Origin: Chitinophagaceae bacterium IBVUCB2
Lineage (GTDB): Bacteria > Bacteroidota > Bacteroidia > Chitinophagales > Chitinophagaceae
Length of the DNA stretch: 64,000 nucleotides
Assembly (NCBI GenBank): GCA_002127295.1
Contig: NFUV01000001.1
Coordinates: 744,001-808,000 of the forward strand
Reading direction: 5' to 3'
Shown here one piece after another: positions 33,506-42,575 of the stretch. Made by a program: the position numbers and the translations under genes. Position 1 is the first letter of the stretch. Each line of letters starts with the position of its first letter. The notes beneath the pieces were generated by a model. The model searched no databases. It was not told the origin of the DNA and worked only from the letters and a program-made list of their open reading frames with translations.

Positions 33506-34393
33506 ATGGATATAAACACTAATGCCATTGCAGTTGACAATCTATCTATACCACTATTTATAGAAAAAGGTATTGAAGTTTCTGTATTGCGGCTCGACAA
33601 AATCCATCCACTTATTTCGGGCAACAAATGGTTTAAGCTTCGTTACTATTTAGAAGATGCTAAAGAACAAAATAAGAAAACGATTGTAACTTTTGGTGGA
33701 GCATGGTCAAACCATATACTTGCCACTGCTGCTTCATGTAAGCTTAGTGGATTAAATAGTATTGGTATTATTCGTGGAGAAGAATCATCAAATCTCTCCC
33801 CAGCGCTTCTCCAAGCCAAAGCAGAAGGAATGCAATTTTTTTTTATAAGCCGGGAAGACTACCACTTTAAGACGATACCTGCAGAACTTAATAATGATGA
33901 AAATTATTTCATTAACGAAGGGGGTTATGGAAGAAATGGCGCAGCGGGGGCAGCTACCATCTTAGACTATTGCAAAAAAGAAGCGTATGATAAAATTTGC
34001 TGTGCTTGCGGAACGGGAACAATGATAGCTGGCTTAATAAATTCAGCCACTCCCCACCAGGAAATAATTGGCATAAGTGTTTTGAAGAATAATCATGAAC
34101 TGGATAAAAAAATCCGAACACTGCTAAATACCGATACTGCCAGCTTTCAACTAATTCATGATTATCATTTTGGTGGTTACGCTAAGTATAAACCCGAACT
34201 AATAGATTTTATGAATAAATTTTACCAGCAAACAGCAATACCCAGCGATTTTGTTTATACTGGCAAGTTATTTTTTTCGATACACCAGCTGGCTAAAGAC
34301 AATTTCTTTATGCCCGGCAGTAAATTATTGCTCATACATAGCGGCGGGCTTACAGGTAATTATTCTCTTAAAAACGGGATGTTAATATTTTAA
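33506..34393 (+). CDS. PLP-dependent deaminase of the ACC deaminase / D-cysteine desulfhydrase family
   Basis: The 295 residues are of fold type II. The PLP lysine is in SGNKWFKLRYYL (Lys41), TFGGAWSNHILATAAS lies near 68-83, and GTGTMIAGLI is the phosphate loop. This is the D-cysteine desulfhydrase/1-aminocyclopropane-1-carboxylate deaminase family, in which desulfhydrase activity is more common in bacteria of this kind. The protein is a little shorter than the E. coli enzyme. It is a single gene with no clear operon partner. Confidence 0.85.
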   Translation: MDINTNAIAVDNLSIPLFIEKGIEVSVLRLDKIHPLISGNKWFKLRYYLEDAKEQNKKTIVTFGGAWSNHILATAASCKLSGLNSIGIIRGEESSNLSPALLQAKAEGMQFFFISREDYHFKTIPAELNNDENYFINEGGYGRNGAAGAATILDYCKKEAYDKICCACGTGTMIAGLINSATPHQEIIGISVLKNNHELDKKIRTLLNTDTASFQLIHDYHFGGYAKYKPELIDFMNKFYQQTAIPSDFVYTGKLFFSIHQLAKDNFFMPGSKLLLIHSGGLTGNYSLKNGMLIF

Positions 34394-34412
34394 GTTTTTA
34401 AGCCTCCTACCC

Positions 34413-34420
34413 TATCTTTG
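34413..34420 (+). promoter_or_regulatory. Putative -7 element upstream of the secreted protein gene
   Basis: TATCTTTG matches TAnnTTTG and lies 38 bp before the next start codon. The expected TTTG partner is only TTTA-like, so support is moderate. Confidence 0.4.
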
Positions 34421-34458
34421 AACTTACTTATAAAAGAATCCAATCCTTTTTTCGTTTT

Positions 34459-35187
34459 ATGAATATGAAAAAACTGGTTTTGTCCCTACTTCTAATAGTT
34501 GCTGCCGGAACAACCTTGTTGCAGGCGCAGGACACCCTTCCCAAGTTTTCATTGAAGAATGTAGGAAACAACCGTATTATTATAGGCTGGACCAATACAT
34601 TCGAAAGCATTAAGCAAATAAGTATTCAACGTTCATTTGACAGTCTGAAGGGTTTTAAAACTATTCTTACAGTTGCCGATCCCACTATTCCACAAAATGG
34701 ATACATGGACACCAAAGCAACAAATGATCATATGTTTTACAGACTTTATATCATGCTCGATAAAGGTGTTTATTTCTTTAGTGACACCAAACGACCTGTA
34801 AAAGATTCAATGCAAAAAACTGATCCGATAACAAATAAGCTAATTGATAAATTCCCCGGTACAGATTCTGTTGCGGTTCCTAATATTGGCAATAATAAAC
34901 CCAGGCCCAATGCTTTTACTCCCTCACTCTATGTGTACACACACCGGGATGGCTATGTCCGCATTAGCCTTCCGGATGAAGAGAAGCCCAAGAAATATTC
35001 AATCAAATTTTTTGACGATACCGATACTTTTATATTTGAGCTAAAAGAAATAAAAGAGAAAGAATTTAAAATCGATAAAACTAATTTTTACCGGGCGGGA
35101 TGGTTCAGGTTTGAACTGTATGAAGATGGTAAACTATTTGAGAAGCATAAGTTTTATTTGGACAAAGAACTTGTGCCGACCCCCTAA
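34459..35187 (+). CDS. Secreted protein of unknown function with an Ig/FN3-like segment
   Basis: The 242 residues have a signal peptide (MKKLVLSLLLIVAAGTTLLQ followed by AQ). An Ig-like or fibronectin-like segment starts around residue 30 (FSLKNVGNNRIIIGWTN), typical of domains that anchor repeats in Bacteroidota surface proteins. A Lys/Asp-rich C-terminal half ends in a beta-strand-rich part (YRAGWFRFELYEDGKLF). No family is recognised. The start may be at 34459 or the second Met at 34465. Confidence 0.6.
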   Translation: MNMKKLVLSLLLIVAAGTTLLQAQDTLPKFSLKNVGNNRIIIGWTNTFESIKQISIQRSFDSLKGFKTILTVADPTIPQNGYMDTKATNDHMFYRLYIMLDKGVYFFSDTKRPVKDSMQKTDPITNKLIDKFPGTDSVAVPNIGNNKPRPNAFTPSLYVYTHRDGYVRISLPDEEKPKKYSIKFFDDTDTFIFELKEIKEKEFKIDKTNFYRAGWFRFELYEDGKLFEKHKFYLDKELVPTP

Positions 35188-35255
35188 AGAGAAAATTCAA
35201 TTTACTAGCCGTTACAAAGACTTATCTATAGCAAATAGAGTTTTGTTCAGTCATT

Positions 35256-35990
35256 TTATCCTTTTAGCTCAACCTCAAATATTTCTGCAAAATTTCTTTT
35301 GACTTTCTCCTTCACTTCCTGCATGTCTAATTTGCGACTTAATTCCTTTTCCAATGATGTAACCTGTTTATTATTTATACCACAGGGAATGATATAATTA
35401 AAATAAGAAAGATCAGTATTGACATTAAAAGCAAAGCCATGCATGGTAATCCAGCGACTGCAACGGACACCAATAGCACAAATTTTCCGTTCCTTACCGG
35501 GTATACCCGGATCGATCCACACTCCTGTTTCGCCACTTGACCGTTCACCTTTTAATCCATATTCCGCCATTGTTTGGATGATCACTTCTTCAAGGTTTCG
35601 CAGGTACTTACCGATATCCGTATAGAATTTTTCCAGATCAAGAATAGGGTAACCAACTATCTGGTCATTTCCATGAAAAGTAATATCACCACCCCGATTT
35701 GTATTAAAGAATTGAATATTTTTTTCTTTCAACTCATCATCACCTAAAAGCACATTTGCTTTGTTCCCACTTTTGCCCAAAGTATAAACAGGAGTATGCT
35801 CTACGAAAAGAAGGTGGTGTTGGGTAGGGAGACTAAATTCAGAAACCGAATTATCAGTCACTCGGTCCTGAAGCCCATGAACTAACGACTTTCTTCTAAC
35901 GTTTTCCTGCAATAGTTTTTCCTGCAAATCCCACGCAGACTGATAATCCATCAACCCTAAATCCTTAAATAATACTTCCTGTTTTTCCAT
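35256..35990 (-). CDS. lipB: Octanoyl-ACP:protein N-octanoyltransferase (lipoate biosynthesis)
   Basis: LipB transfers octanoate from acyl carrier protein to lipoyl domains. The start is set at 35990 (MEKQEVLFKDLGLMDYQSAW), giving 244 residues; the open frame extends 85 codons upstream across the rluD-type promoter and is rejected. Motifs: NRGGDITFHGNDQIVGYPIL, then KICAIGVRCSRWITMHGFAF (catalytic lysine in KICAIGVR) and IIPCGI with the catalytic cysteine. It is divergent from the pseudouridine synthase gene, with overlapping promoters. Confidence 0.93.
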   Translation of the reverse strand: MEKQEVLFKDLGLMDYQSAWDLQEKLLQENVRRKSLVHGLQDRVTDNSVSEFSLPTQHHLLFVEHTPVYTLGKSGNKANVLLGDDELKEKNIQFFNTNRGGDITFHGNDQIVGYPILDLEKFYTDIGKYLRNLEEVIIQTMAEYGLKGERSSGETGVWIDPGIPGKERKICAIGVRCSRWITMHGFAFNVNTDLSYFNYIIPCGINNKQVTSLEKELSRKLDMQEVKEKVKRNFAEIFEVELKG

Positions 35991-35999
35991 ATTGAGATA

Positions 36000-36034
36000 C
36001 AAATTTACAGCAAAGCAAGCATCCATTACCTTTG
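36000..36034. promoter_or_regulatory. Overlapping divergent promoters for lipB and the rluD-type gene
   Basis: On the minus strand TAAATTTG (36000-36007) points toward lipB. On the plus strand TACCTTTG (36027-36034) with a TTTA 19 bp upstream (36004-36007) points toward the pseudouridine synthase, only 5 bp from its ATG. The two sets of elements overlap, so the promoters cannot both be filled at once. Confidence 0.5.
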
Positions 36035-36039
36035 CCATT

Positions 36040-37095
36040 ATGCAAGATGAATCAGCCGTAAATAATTCGGAAGTACAGGATAGCAACGATGAACTTTTTG
36101 AAAGGTTTACAATTACTATTGATAAAGGCCAGGAACCAATACGAATAGACAAATTCCTCGTAAACAGGATTGAAGGTGCTACCCGTAATAAGATCCAGCA
36201 GGCTATTAGCTTAGGAATGGTAACCGTAAATGGAAAAGAGATCAAGTCAAATTACAAAATAAAGCCACTTGACTCGGTCATTGTTTTTTCTGATATGCAT
36301 CCCGATGAAACAGATGTAGTACCAGAAAAGATGGACCTGAATATTGTTTATGAAGATACTGACCTGATGATCATCAATAAACCAGCCGGCATGGTAGTGC
36401 ATCCGAGCAGTGGCAACTACAGCGGTACTTTATTAAATGGAGTATCGTATTATCTCCAGCAAATAAATCCGAATATTTCAGAAGACAGTTTGCCCCGTTT
36501 TGGATTGGTACATCGTATCGATAAAAACACAACCGGCTTGCTGGTACTTGCTAAAACGGACAAAGCTATGCGAACCCTTGCTAAACAATTCTTTGATCAT
36601 ACCGTAAAACGACAATATGTAGCATTAGTGTGGGGTGATGTTACAGAAGATAGCGGTACTATAATAGCACATGTGGGCCGCAACTTACGATTCAGAAAAC
36701 TGTTCGAAGCCTATCCTGAAGGTGATCACGGTAAAGAAGCTATCACCCATTATAAAGTAATTGAAAGGTTTGGTTATGTAACACTGGTACAATGTATTTT
36801 AGAAACTGGCCGTACCCACCAGATTCGTGTACATATGAAGCATCTCGGTCATCCATTATTTAATGACGATACATATGGCGGTGATAAAATTGTAAAAGGC
36901 ACTGTATTTACCAAGTATAAACAGTTTGTAGATAATTGTTTTGCTATTTGTAAGCGGCAGGCTCTGCATGCAAAAACATTAGGGTTCATACACCCAACTT
37001 CCAATAAAGAAATGTTTTTTGAAACAGATTTACCGGAAGACATGGAACAGGTAATTGATAAGTGGAGAAAATATTCGCAATCAATAGGTAAATAA
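36040..37095 (+). CDS. rluD: RluA-family 23S rRNA pseudouridine synthase (RluD type)
   Basis: The enzyme converts uridines in 23S rRNA to pseudouridine. The start at 36040 (MQDESAVNNSEVQDSNDEL) gives 351 residues; the upstream 16 codons are rejected because the promoter lies there. An S4-like RNA-binding domain (RIDKFLVNRIEG) precedes the catalytic domain with INKPAGMVVHPSSGNYSGTL and the catalytic aspartate in GLVHRIDKNTTGLLV. RGRTHQIRVH-like TGRTHQIRVHMKHLGHPLFN follows. RluD is inferred from the family and not certain over RluC. Confidence 0.9.
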   Translation: MQDESAVNNSEVQDSNDELFERFTITIDKGQEPIRIDKFLVNRIEGATRNKIQQAISLGMVTVNGKEIKSNYKIKPLDSVIVFSDMHPDETDVVPEKMDLNIVYEDTDLMIINKPAGMVVHPSSGNYSGTLLNGVSYYLQQINPNISEDSLPRFGLVHRIDKNTTGLLVLAKTDKAMRTLAKQFFDHTVKRQYVALVWGDVTEDSGTIIAHVGRNLRFRKLFEAYPEGDHGKEAITHYKVIERFGYVTLVQCILETGRTHQIRVHMKHLGHPLFNDDTYGGDKIVKGTVFTKYKQFVDNCFAICKRQALHAKTLGFIHPTSNKEMFFETDLPEDMEQVIDKWRKYSQSIGK

Positions 37096-37099
37096 CTTA

Positions 37100-38038
37100 T
37101 CAGTTCTTAAAATCAAATAAGGTTGCCGTAAATAATCCCCGCTCTCTCTTTTTAAACATCACATCAAAATTGCCGATGTAGCGCAACAGTTTCGGTACGA
37201 GGTATTCGCCGAATTTTGTCATCTGCACTTCCATGTGCACATTAAAATCATATACACCTGCATCGTAACTCATATCATAGTTACGGGCCATTACTTCCAT
37301 TGTTTTCATATTGAACCAGGTAATCATACTGTCGATCACAATACCGCTACGGCTGCCAAGATCTTTTCTTGCCTTAATAGAAAATACGTAACAGGATTGT
37401 CCTTCATAATCACCAAAGTCAATAGCAAAATCATATTTTTCAGCCCTCTCCGGATCGAAGATGTCTATCTTATCACCAATAAAAGGAATACCTGGAATTT
37501 TTTTACCGGGATTGAAGAATAACATTTTCAATTGCTCCTTATGCTTGGCCATTCCACTGAGCGAACGGGGATTGAAATCAATTCCTTTTACAATATTATT
37601 TTCTCCGCAAATAGTTCCTTTGGTAAAAAAGAGACCTGCATACATTTCGCCGGTATTATAATTGTGACTTCCATCATCCTCATAAAAATCACCGGAAGTT
37701 TTTTCCTCCAGCACTTCCATACTTCGGCACCCATTAGCCCGGGATTGTTTTGTTTTGCTTAATAAGCTTGCTTTTGTTTTTCCTTTTTTATCTCTAATTC
37801 GTACATCGTTCCATGATGTATAGCCCAACACCCGAAGGTTCCGAAAGGCTTTATAAAAAGTAGTGTCATTCTTTACAATGTTCATAAAACGGGGGACATT
37901 CAGGTCTGTTCGAATAATTACTTCTGACAGATCTACCATTTTTGCGAGCCGTTCATTGTCAAGGGAGTCTTCCTGCTGTGCGGCAGCTGTCTTTATCAAA
38001 GCAAACAATAATAAGCCTAACAGCACTTTTCTTTTCAT
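37100..38038 (-). CDS. Secreted protein of unknown function
   Basis: This is an exported protein of 312 residues starting MKRKVLLGLLLFALIKTAAA with cleavage before QQED (start at 38038; seven codons upstream rejected). It is rich in beta structure and charged residues. Conserved-looking blocks are YEGQSCYVFSIKARKDLGSR and VYDFNVHMEVQMTKFGEYLV. It may be a lipid- or ligand-binding barrel, but no family is recognised. It lies just after the pseudouridine synthase on the opposite strand and may be co-transcribed with def. Confidence 0.6.
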   Translation of the reverse strand: MKRKVLLGLLLFALIKTAAAQQEDSLDNERLAKMVDLSEVIIRTDLNVPRFMNIVKNDTTFYKAFRNLRVLGYTSWNDVRIRDKKGKTKASLLSKTKQSRANGCRSMEVLEEKTSGDFYEDDGSHNYNTGEMYAGLFFTKGTICGENNIVKGIDFNPRSLSGMAKHKEQLKMLFFNPGKKIPGIPFIGDKIDIFDPERAEKYDFAIDFGDYEGQSCYVFSIKARKDLGSRSGIVIDSMITWFNMKTMEVMARNYDMSYDAGVYDFNVHMEVQMTKFGEYLVPKLLRYIGNFDVMFKKRERGLFTATLFDFKN

Positions 38039-38065
38039 ACGAAAAATATTATTCAACACAACGAA

Positions 38066-38644
38066 CTATCCTGGAAATGACATTTTATAATCTACATTCA
38101 CTTTCCCTTTTGATATATCATTCAGTTTCCCCTTCATTAATTTCCTTTTTAGCGGAGAGAGATGGTCAATAAATAACTTTCCTTCAATATGATCGTACTC
38201 ATGCAAAATCACTCTTGCGGATAACCCTGTAAATGTTTTTATTTGAGGTTCAAATTGTTCATTTACATATTCCAGCGTTACGGTTTCCATCCGATAAATA
38301 TCTTCCCTTACTTTAGGAATACTAAGGCAACCTTCATTGTAAGGCCACTCATCCCCTTCCAGTTCGGTAATATGTGCATTGATAAACACTGCTTTTATTC
38401 CTTCATCACAGGGATATTCCTTTTTCTCATCTTCATTCATGTTGGCAAACATTTGCTCGGTATCAACCACAAACAAGCGAATATCTTTATTTACCTGTGG
38501 TGCTGCCAAACCCACACCACTGCTGGCATACATGGTCTCCCACATATCATCAATAAATTTTGCTAATTGCGGATGATCAGGCTGTATGTCTTTCGCCACT
38601 TTTCGTAATACCGGTGTGCCGTATGCCACGATGGGTAAAATCAT
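38066..38644 (-). CDS. def: Peptide deformylase
   Basis: The enzyme removes formyl groups from N-terminal methionine and needs a metal ion. The 192 residues show motif 1 GVGLAAPQV, motif 2 EGCLSIP with the metal-binding cysteine, and motif 3 HEYDHIEGKLF with the two histidines. The protein is slightly longer than the E. coli form because of a loop around AFINAHITELEGDEWPY. It is in a run with ruvX and a UbiA gene. Confidence 0.95.
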   Translation of the reverse strand: MILPIVAYGTPVLRKVAKDIQPDHPQLAKFIDDMWETMYASSGVGLAAPQVNKDIRLFVVDTEQMFANMNEDEKKEYPCDEGIKAVFINAHITELEGDEWPYNEGCLSIPKVREDIYRMETVTLEYVNEQFEPQIKTFTGLSARVILHEYDHIEGKLFIDHLSPLKRKLMKGKLNDISKGKVNVDYKMSFPG

Positions 38645-38672
38645 TTTTCCAAATTTGAGGGCAAATTTACAA

Positions 38673-39086
38673 CTATCCGTTCACCCGCAGGTACTCTTGC
38701 AGCATAATAGTAGCTGCTATTTCATCTACGAGGGCTTTATTGCGGCGCTGCATCTTCTTGAGGCCCATTTCAAGCATGGCATCTTTCGCCATTTTAGAAG
38801 TGTAGCGTTCATCCACTTTTGTGATGGGCATTTGGGGAAAATTCTTTTGTAACTCTTTAATCATTTTTTCTACCAGTGGTGTAGCATGAGTGGCTGAATC
38901 ATCCCAATTGGTTGGCCACCCAATAATAATCCGCTCTACTGGTTCTTTGGTAAAATAATCTTTTAGAAAAGGGATAAGCTCCTTGGAATGTAATGTTGTT
39001 AATCCTGTTGCAATTATTTGCAAGGGGTCTGTAACGGCAATGCCGGTACGCTTTAGGCCGTAGTCGATGCAGAGAATTCGGGGCAT
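38673..39086 (-). CDS. ruvX: Putative Holliday junction resolvase / pre-16S rRNA nuclease (YqgF)
   Basis: The 137 residues start MPRILCIDYGLKRTGIAVTD, containing the RNase H-like DYGxKRxGIAVTD motif, and carry the downstream aspartate region around VDERYTSKMAKDAML. The family processes the 5' end of 16S rRNA, and a resolvase role is disputed. It lies 28 bp upstream of def. A repeat-like AT-rich spacer precedes it. Confidence 0.9.
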   Translation of the reverse strand: MPRILCIDYGLKRTGIAVTDPLQIIATGLTTLHSKELIPFLKDYFTKEPVERIIIGWPTNWDDSATHATPLVEKMIKELQKNFPQMPITKVDERYTSKMAKDAMLEMGLKKMQRRNKALVDEIAATIMLQEYLRVNG

Positions 39087-39162
39087 AAGGGAAAGTCAAA
39101 AGTGAAAAATCAAAATGCAAAATGCCAGCGTCCCAACTTTTGAATTTTCAATTTTGGTTTTT

Positions 39163-40104
39163 TTAATTTATAAAAAGGTCTGCAATAACAAAGATGGCGA
39201 AAACAACTGAAGCAATTCCATTGGCTGTCATAAATGCCACATTTACTTTTCTTAGATCTGTTGGCTTTACAATTGAATGCTGGTACACTAACATACCGGC
39301 AAATACTGCTACACCGATCCAGTAGAGCCAGCCAAAATTTCCATACACACCTGCATATACAACCGCTGCTGCACTTAAAAGATGTAAGAACTCCGATACT
39401 CTTAATGCTTTTGCTTTACCCAACCATGCAGGAATGGAATATAGCTGCTGTGATTTATCAAACTCTTCATCCTGCAAGGCATAAATAATATCAAAGCCAC
39501 TTACCCAAAATATCACAGCTAAAGAAAAGAGAATGGGCAGTAAATCGAATTTACCTGTTACTGCTAAGTATGCTCCTATCGGGGCCAGTGACAAACCAAG
39601 TCCTAATATTAAATGACAAAGCGGGGTAAATCTTTTGGTATAACTATATCCTAAAACGACAGCTAAAGCTACTGGAGATAGGTAAAAACAAATGCGGTTA
39701 ATAAAAAAAGTACAACCAATAAAAAGCAAGCTGCTGATTATGGTAAATGCCAAAGCATTTTTTTCTGAAATAACGCCTGATGGAATTTCCCGTATTGCCG
39801 TTCTTGGATTTTTTGCATCAAATTTTCTATCTAGATAGCGGTTGAATGCCATGGCAGCACTGCGGGCAAACACCATGCAGAGGATTACCAATAAAAGCAG
39901 TATTCCCAATTCTTTCCATGCCTGAAGTTCTAAATTACTTTCCTCGCTGCCAGACCATCCAATGGTTTTGTTCAGGTTCCATTGTTCAACACCATAAACA
40001 ACTTCTGTTTTTAATGGAAGGAAGAAACCAATTAACGCAAAAGGCATTGCGAAAATAGTATGAGAGAATTTTATAAGAGAGAGATAACTTTTTACTTTAC
40101 TCAT
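39163..40104 (-). CDS. UbiA-family prenyltransferase
   Basis: This membrane protein of 313 residues with about eight hydrophobic segments attaches a polyprenyl chain to an aromatic ring. The first Asp motif is NRYLDRKFDAKNPRT (about 88-102) and the second lies near YALQDEEFDKSQQLYSIPA (about 216-234). In Bacteroidota this family serves menaquinone synthesis, probably as the MqnP-type enzyme of the futalosine route or as MenA; which one cannot be told from the sequence. It follows the TrmH-type gene with a 15-bp gap. Confidence 0.88.
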   Translation of the reverse strand: MSKVKSYLSLIKFSHTIFAMPFALIGFFLPLKTEVVYGVEQWNLNKTIGWSGSEESNLELQAWKELGILLLLVILCMVFARSAAMAFNRYLDRKFDAKNPRTAIREIPSGVISEKNALAFTIISSLLFIGCTFFINRICFYLSPVALAVVLGYSYTKRFTPLCHLILGLGLSLAPIGAYLAVTGKFDLLPILFSLAVIFWVSGFDIIYALQDEEFDKSQQLYSIPAWLGKAKALRVSEFLHLLSAAAVVYAGVYGNFGWLYWIGVAVFAGMLVYQHSIVKPTDLRKVNVAFMTANGIASVVFAIFVIADLFIN

Positions 40105-40119
40105 TTCCTTTTAATCGTT

Positions 40120-40656
40120 TTAATCCTCCAAAATCCTGGTTCTGACAAGTTCCCACAACACAACACCCACTGCCGTTGCAATATTCAATGAATGCTTCAT
40201 TCCTAATTGTGGTATTTCAATACAGCCATCACACAGTGCGATAGTTGTTTGCTCCACTCCCGTTACTTCATTTCCAAATATCACGGCGATTTTTTCATCG
40301 GCATCAAAACCAATGGCGTTTAATTTATAACTGCCTTCCGCCTGTTCAGCAGCATACACATTAAATCCCTGTATCCTTAATTCATCAATTGCTTCTGCAG
40401 ATGTAGTAAAATGTTTCCATTCCACGGATTCTTCGGCACCGAGTGCTGTTTTCTTTATTTCTTTATGCGGAGGTTGGGCAGTGTAACCCACAATGTGAAT
40501 GGCTTCAATCAAAAAAGCATCTGAAGTGCGGAACACACTTCCTACATTATAAGCACTTCGGATATTTTCCAGTACTACAATAACGGGAGTTTTGGCAGAC
40601 TGTTTAAATTCTTCTACCGATTTGCGGCCCAGTTCTTCCATGCTTAATTTTCGCAT
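40120..40656 (-). CDS. TrmH-family (SpoU) RNA 2'-O-methyltransferase
   Basis: The enzyme methylates a ribose of tRNA or rRNA with SAM, using a knotted fold. The start at 40656 (MRKLSMEELGRKSVEEF) gives 178 residues; the upstream 21 codons lie in a repeat-rich spacer. Motif 1 VLENIRSAYNVGSVFRTSDA, motif 2 IFGNEVTGV and motif 3 IPQLGMKHSLNIATAVGVVL are clear. The target base is not known. Confidence 0.9.
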   Translation of the reverse strand: MRKLSMEELGRKSVEEFKQSAKTPVIVVLENIRSAYNVGSVFRTSDAFLIEAIHIVGYTAQPPHKEIKKTALGAEESVEWKHFTTSAEAIDELRIQGFNVYAAEQAEGSYKLNAIGFDADEKIAVIFGNEVTGVEQTTIALCDGCIEIPQLGMKHSLNIATAVGVVLWELVRTRILED

Positions 40657-40776
40657 AGCGCAAATATAGCTATGAGAAATGAGTTGCGAGTTACGAGAAA
40701 GGAAACCACTAAAAGGCAAATAAATATTGCTCTTTCGGGAACTACTCGTAACTCGAAACTTTTAACTCAGAACTTT
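40657..40776. repeat. Intergenic degenerate repeat (GAGTTGCGAGTTACGAG words)
   Basis: A spacer of about 120 bp is built from variants of a short word: GAGTTGCGAGTTACGAG near 40680-40697, and ACTACTCGTAACTCGAAACT then AACTCAGAAC further on in the inverse sense. The two halves could form a weak hairpin. The same words occur between rpsQ and rplN (6258-6370). Confidence 0.6.
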
Positions 40777-42498
40777 TTATTTCAAGTTCACAATCTTTTG
40801 GTCTTTCGGATATTTTACTACATAGCTAAACCGGACCTTCTTACTTTCCCCTGGTTTCAAATCCAGTTTCCATGTAAGCACACCAGTTTCCGCATTTACC
40901 ATAGCGTCGCTTCCATCTTCCAGGGTTACAGTTACCTCTTTTATATTACTTAACGGATATTGGTCTTTCAGCAATAGGTTTACATCGGTAATTTTATTAT
41001 TCTTCACCAATATTTCATAAGTAAATGTTTGCTTACTTTCTTTACCACTGGTTTTAATACTACTTAGTTCTTTTATCAGCGAACGTTTAACCGCTACTCT
41101 TTTATCTCTGCCTAATGATAGGTTTAATGTGTCAGCTGTTGTATTGGGATCAATGATCGATTTACCAATGTAGGTATCATCCATTATGATATTGGCATCT
41201 CCTGGCAACAGATCAAGGTTTTGCCAATCGGCCACTTCAGCCAGCAGGTATGCATCTTTATCAATGCGGGGTACGGCATAATTTTTCAACGTACAGTTTA
41301 TTTCCTGGTCTTTGATGGTAACACTATGCAATTCTCCATCACTTGTTATATCGTAAGGCAGATCAATTTCAAAATTGGTATTCAGTTGTCCTTCATTCAG
41401 CGTGGTGTATTGTTGTAAAGTGCTTGGGTCAATTCCGTCCAATTCCTTTTTTGTCTTTACCCGGTCCACACCGTACCCTGTAATAACCACTTCTTCTGCC
41501 AATTGCTTATCATCTTTATACGATTGAATCATATTCCGCTGTGCATTACCAGCTGCTGCTCTTCTTTGCAGATCTGTATAAATGCCCGGCACATACAATT
41601 GCAAATACCAGGGCGTTAACACAGGAGCTGCCACTCCAAAGTTTGGCGTACCGGTACTCAATGTCAGTTTGGTTTTCTTCCAGTCAATTCCACTTGTTTG
41701 TGTCAAAGATGCTTTATACACCATTTTCACCTTATTGGTCTTTGAGTTTACCCGCACATCATATACTGCAGTCCAACCGGCGTTGGTAGTATAATACGAC
41801 AGGTCAACAGGAATTTCACCTGACCTTTTGCACATCACTTGCAAAATAACCCGGCCATAAGGTTTTTGTTTTACAGGAGCTAACGCAGTAATAGAGGCAA
41901 TTTTTTTCCGGATCTCTGCAATGCGAATATTTTGCGCAACAATATTTTGCTTGTGATTATAAATATTCGTTTTAGATTTTTCGATCTTGTTATTATAATA
42001 TTCCAGAAGTTTCAATACTTCATCACTTGTAACTGTTTTATTGCCGCTGGTATTAATGGTTGTTTCAATCAGCAAACCCGTCTTTGTTAATATTTCCTGG
42101 TCAATTACGATCAGGTTGTCAATACGGCCAATTTCTTTTTGCACCAACGTAATACTGTCTTCCAGTCTTTCCACTTCTCTCGTTTTAGCAATAGGTGGCA
42201 CCACGGGATAATACACACTGTAGCGTTGCGATAACAAAGCCACATCTTCTGGCACACTTATTTGCAAACTGTTTACATCTATCGTAGTACTTAAATAGTT
42301 AATAACAATGATTCTTGTACTGGCATCCACTTTTGCTTTTGAGTTATGTGTCAGTTCGGCACCATAGCCGAAATAAACAGTGGCATTACTGATTGTCGCA
42401 TCCGTTCGTACGGTATCGGAGGCCGGAGCTACGGTGCTTTGAGCATTCGCCAGGGCACAAGAGTATACCAGCCCGGCAAGCAGGAGCATTTTTTTCAT
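40777..42498 (-). CDS. MuiA-like protein (DUF4140/DUF4139) with a SusC-like motif
   Basis: This is an exported protein of 573 residues (signal MKKMLLLAGLVYSCALANAQ). The N-terminal DUF4140-like part is followed by a coiled-coil stretch (about 105-200) and a DUF4139 beta domain (from about 205), as in the mucoidy inhibitor A family. The role is unknown in this phylum. Residues 333-346 (LAEEVVITGYGVDR) resemble the EVVVTGYG motif of SusC/RagA receptor plugs, set inside an otherwise unrelated protein. It lies in a minus-strand run between a TrmH enzyme and a transglutaminase-like gene. Confidence 0.85.
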   Translation of the reverse strand: MKKMLLLAGLVYSCALANAQSTVAPASDTVRTDATISNATVYFGYGAELTHNSKAKVDASTRIIVINYLSTTIDVNSLQISVPEDVALLSQRYSVYYPVVPPIAKTREVERLEDSITLVQKEIGRIDNLIVIDQEILTKTGLLIETTINTSGNKTVTSDEVLKLLEYYNNKIEKSKTNIYNHKQNIVAQNIRIAEIRKKIASITALAPVKQKPYGRVILQVMCKRSGEIPVDLSYYTTNAGWTAVYDVRVNSKTNKVKMVYKASLTQTSGIDWKKTKLTLSTGTPNFGVAAPVLTPWYLQLYVPGIYTDLQRRAAAGNAQRNMIQSYKDDKQLAEEVVITGYGVDRVKTKKELDGIDPSTLQQYTTLNEGQLNTNFEIDLPYDITSDGELHSVTIKDQEINCTLKNYAVPRIDKDAYLLAEVADWQNLDLLPGDANIIMDDTYIGKSIIDPNTTADTLNLSLGRDKRVAVKRSLIKELSSIKTSGKESKQTFTYEILVKNNKITDVNLLLKDQYPLSNIKEVTVTLEDGSDAMVNAETGVLTWKLDLKPGESKKVRFSYVVKYPKDQKIVNLK

Positions 42499-42575
42499 GG
42501 CGTATCTTTTATTTTATACGGGATGCAGCGAAAAGAGGGGTTACATAAATGGAGGGAGAAAATTATTGGGTAATC

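Noticed and set aside
35991-36245. N-terminal extension of lipB to 36245
   Set aside because: It would cross the promoter and coding start of the divergent pseudouridine synthase gene. The family N-terminus begins at 35990.
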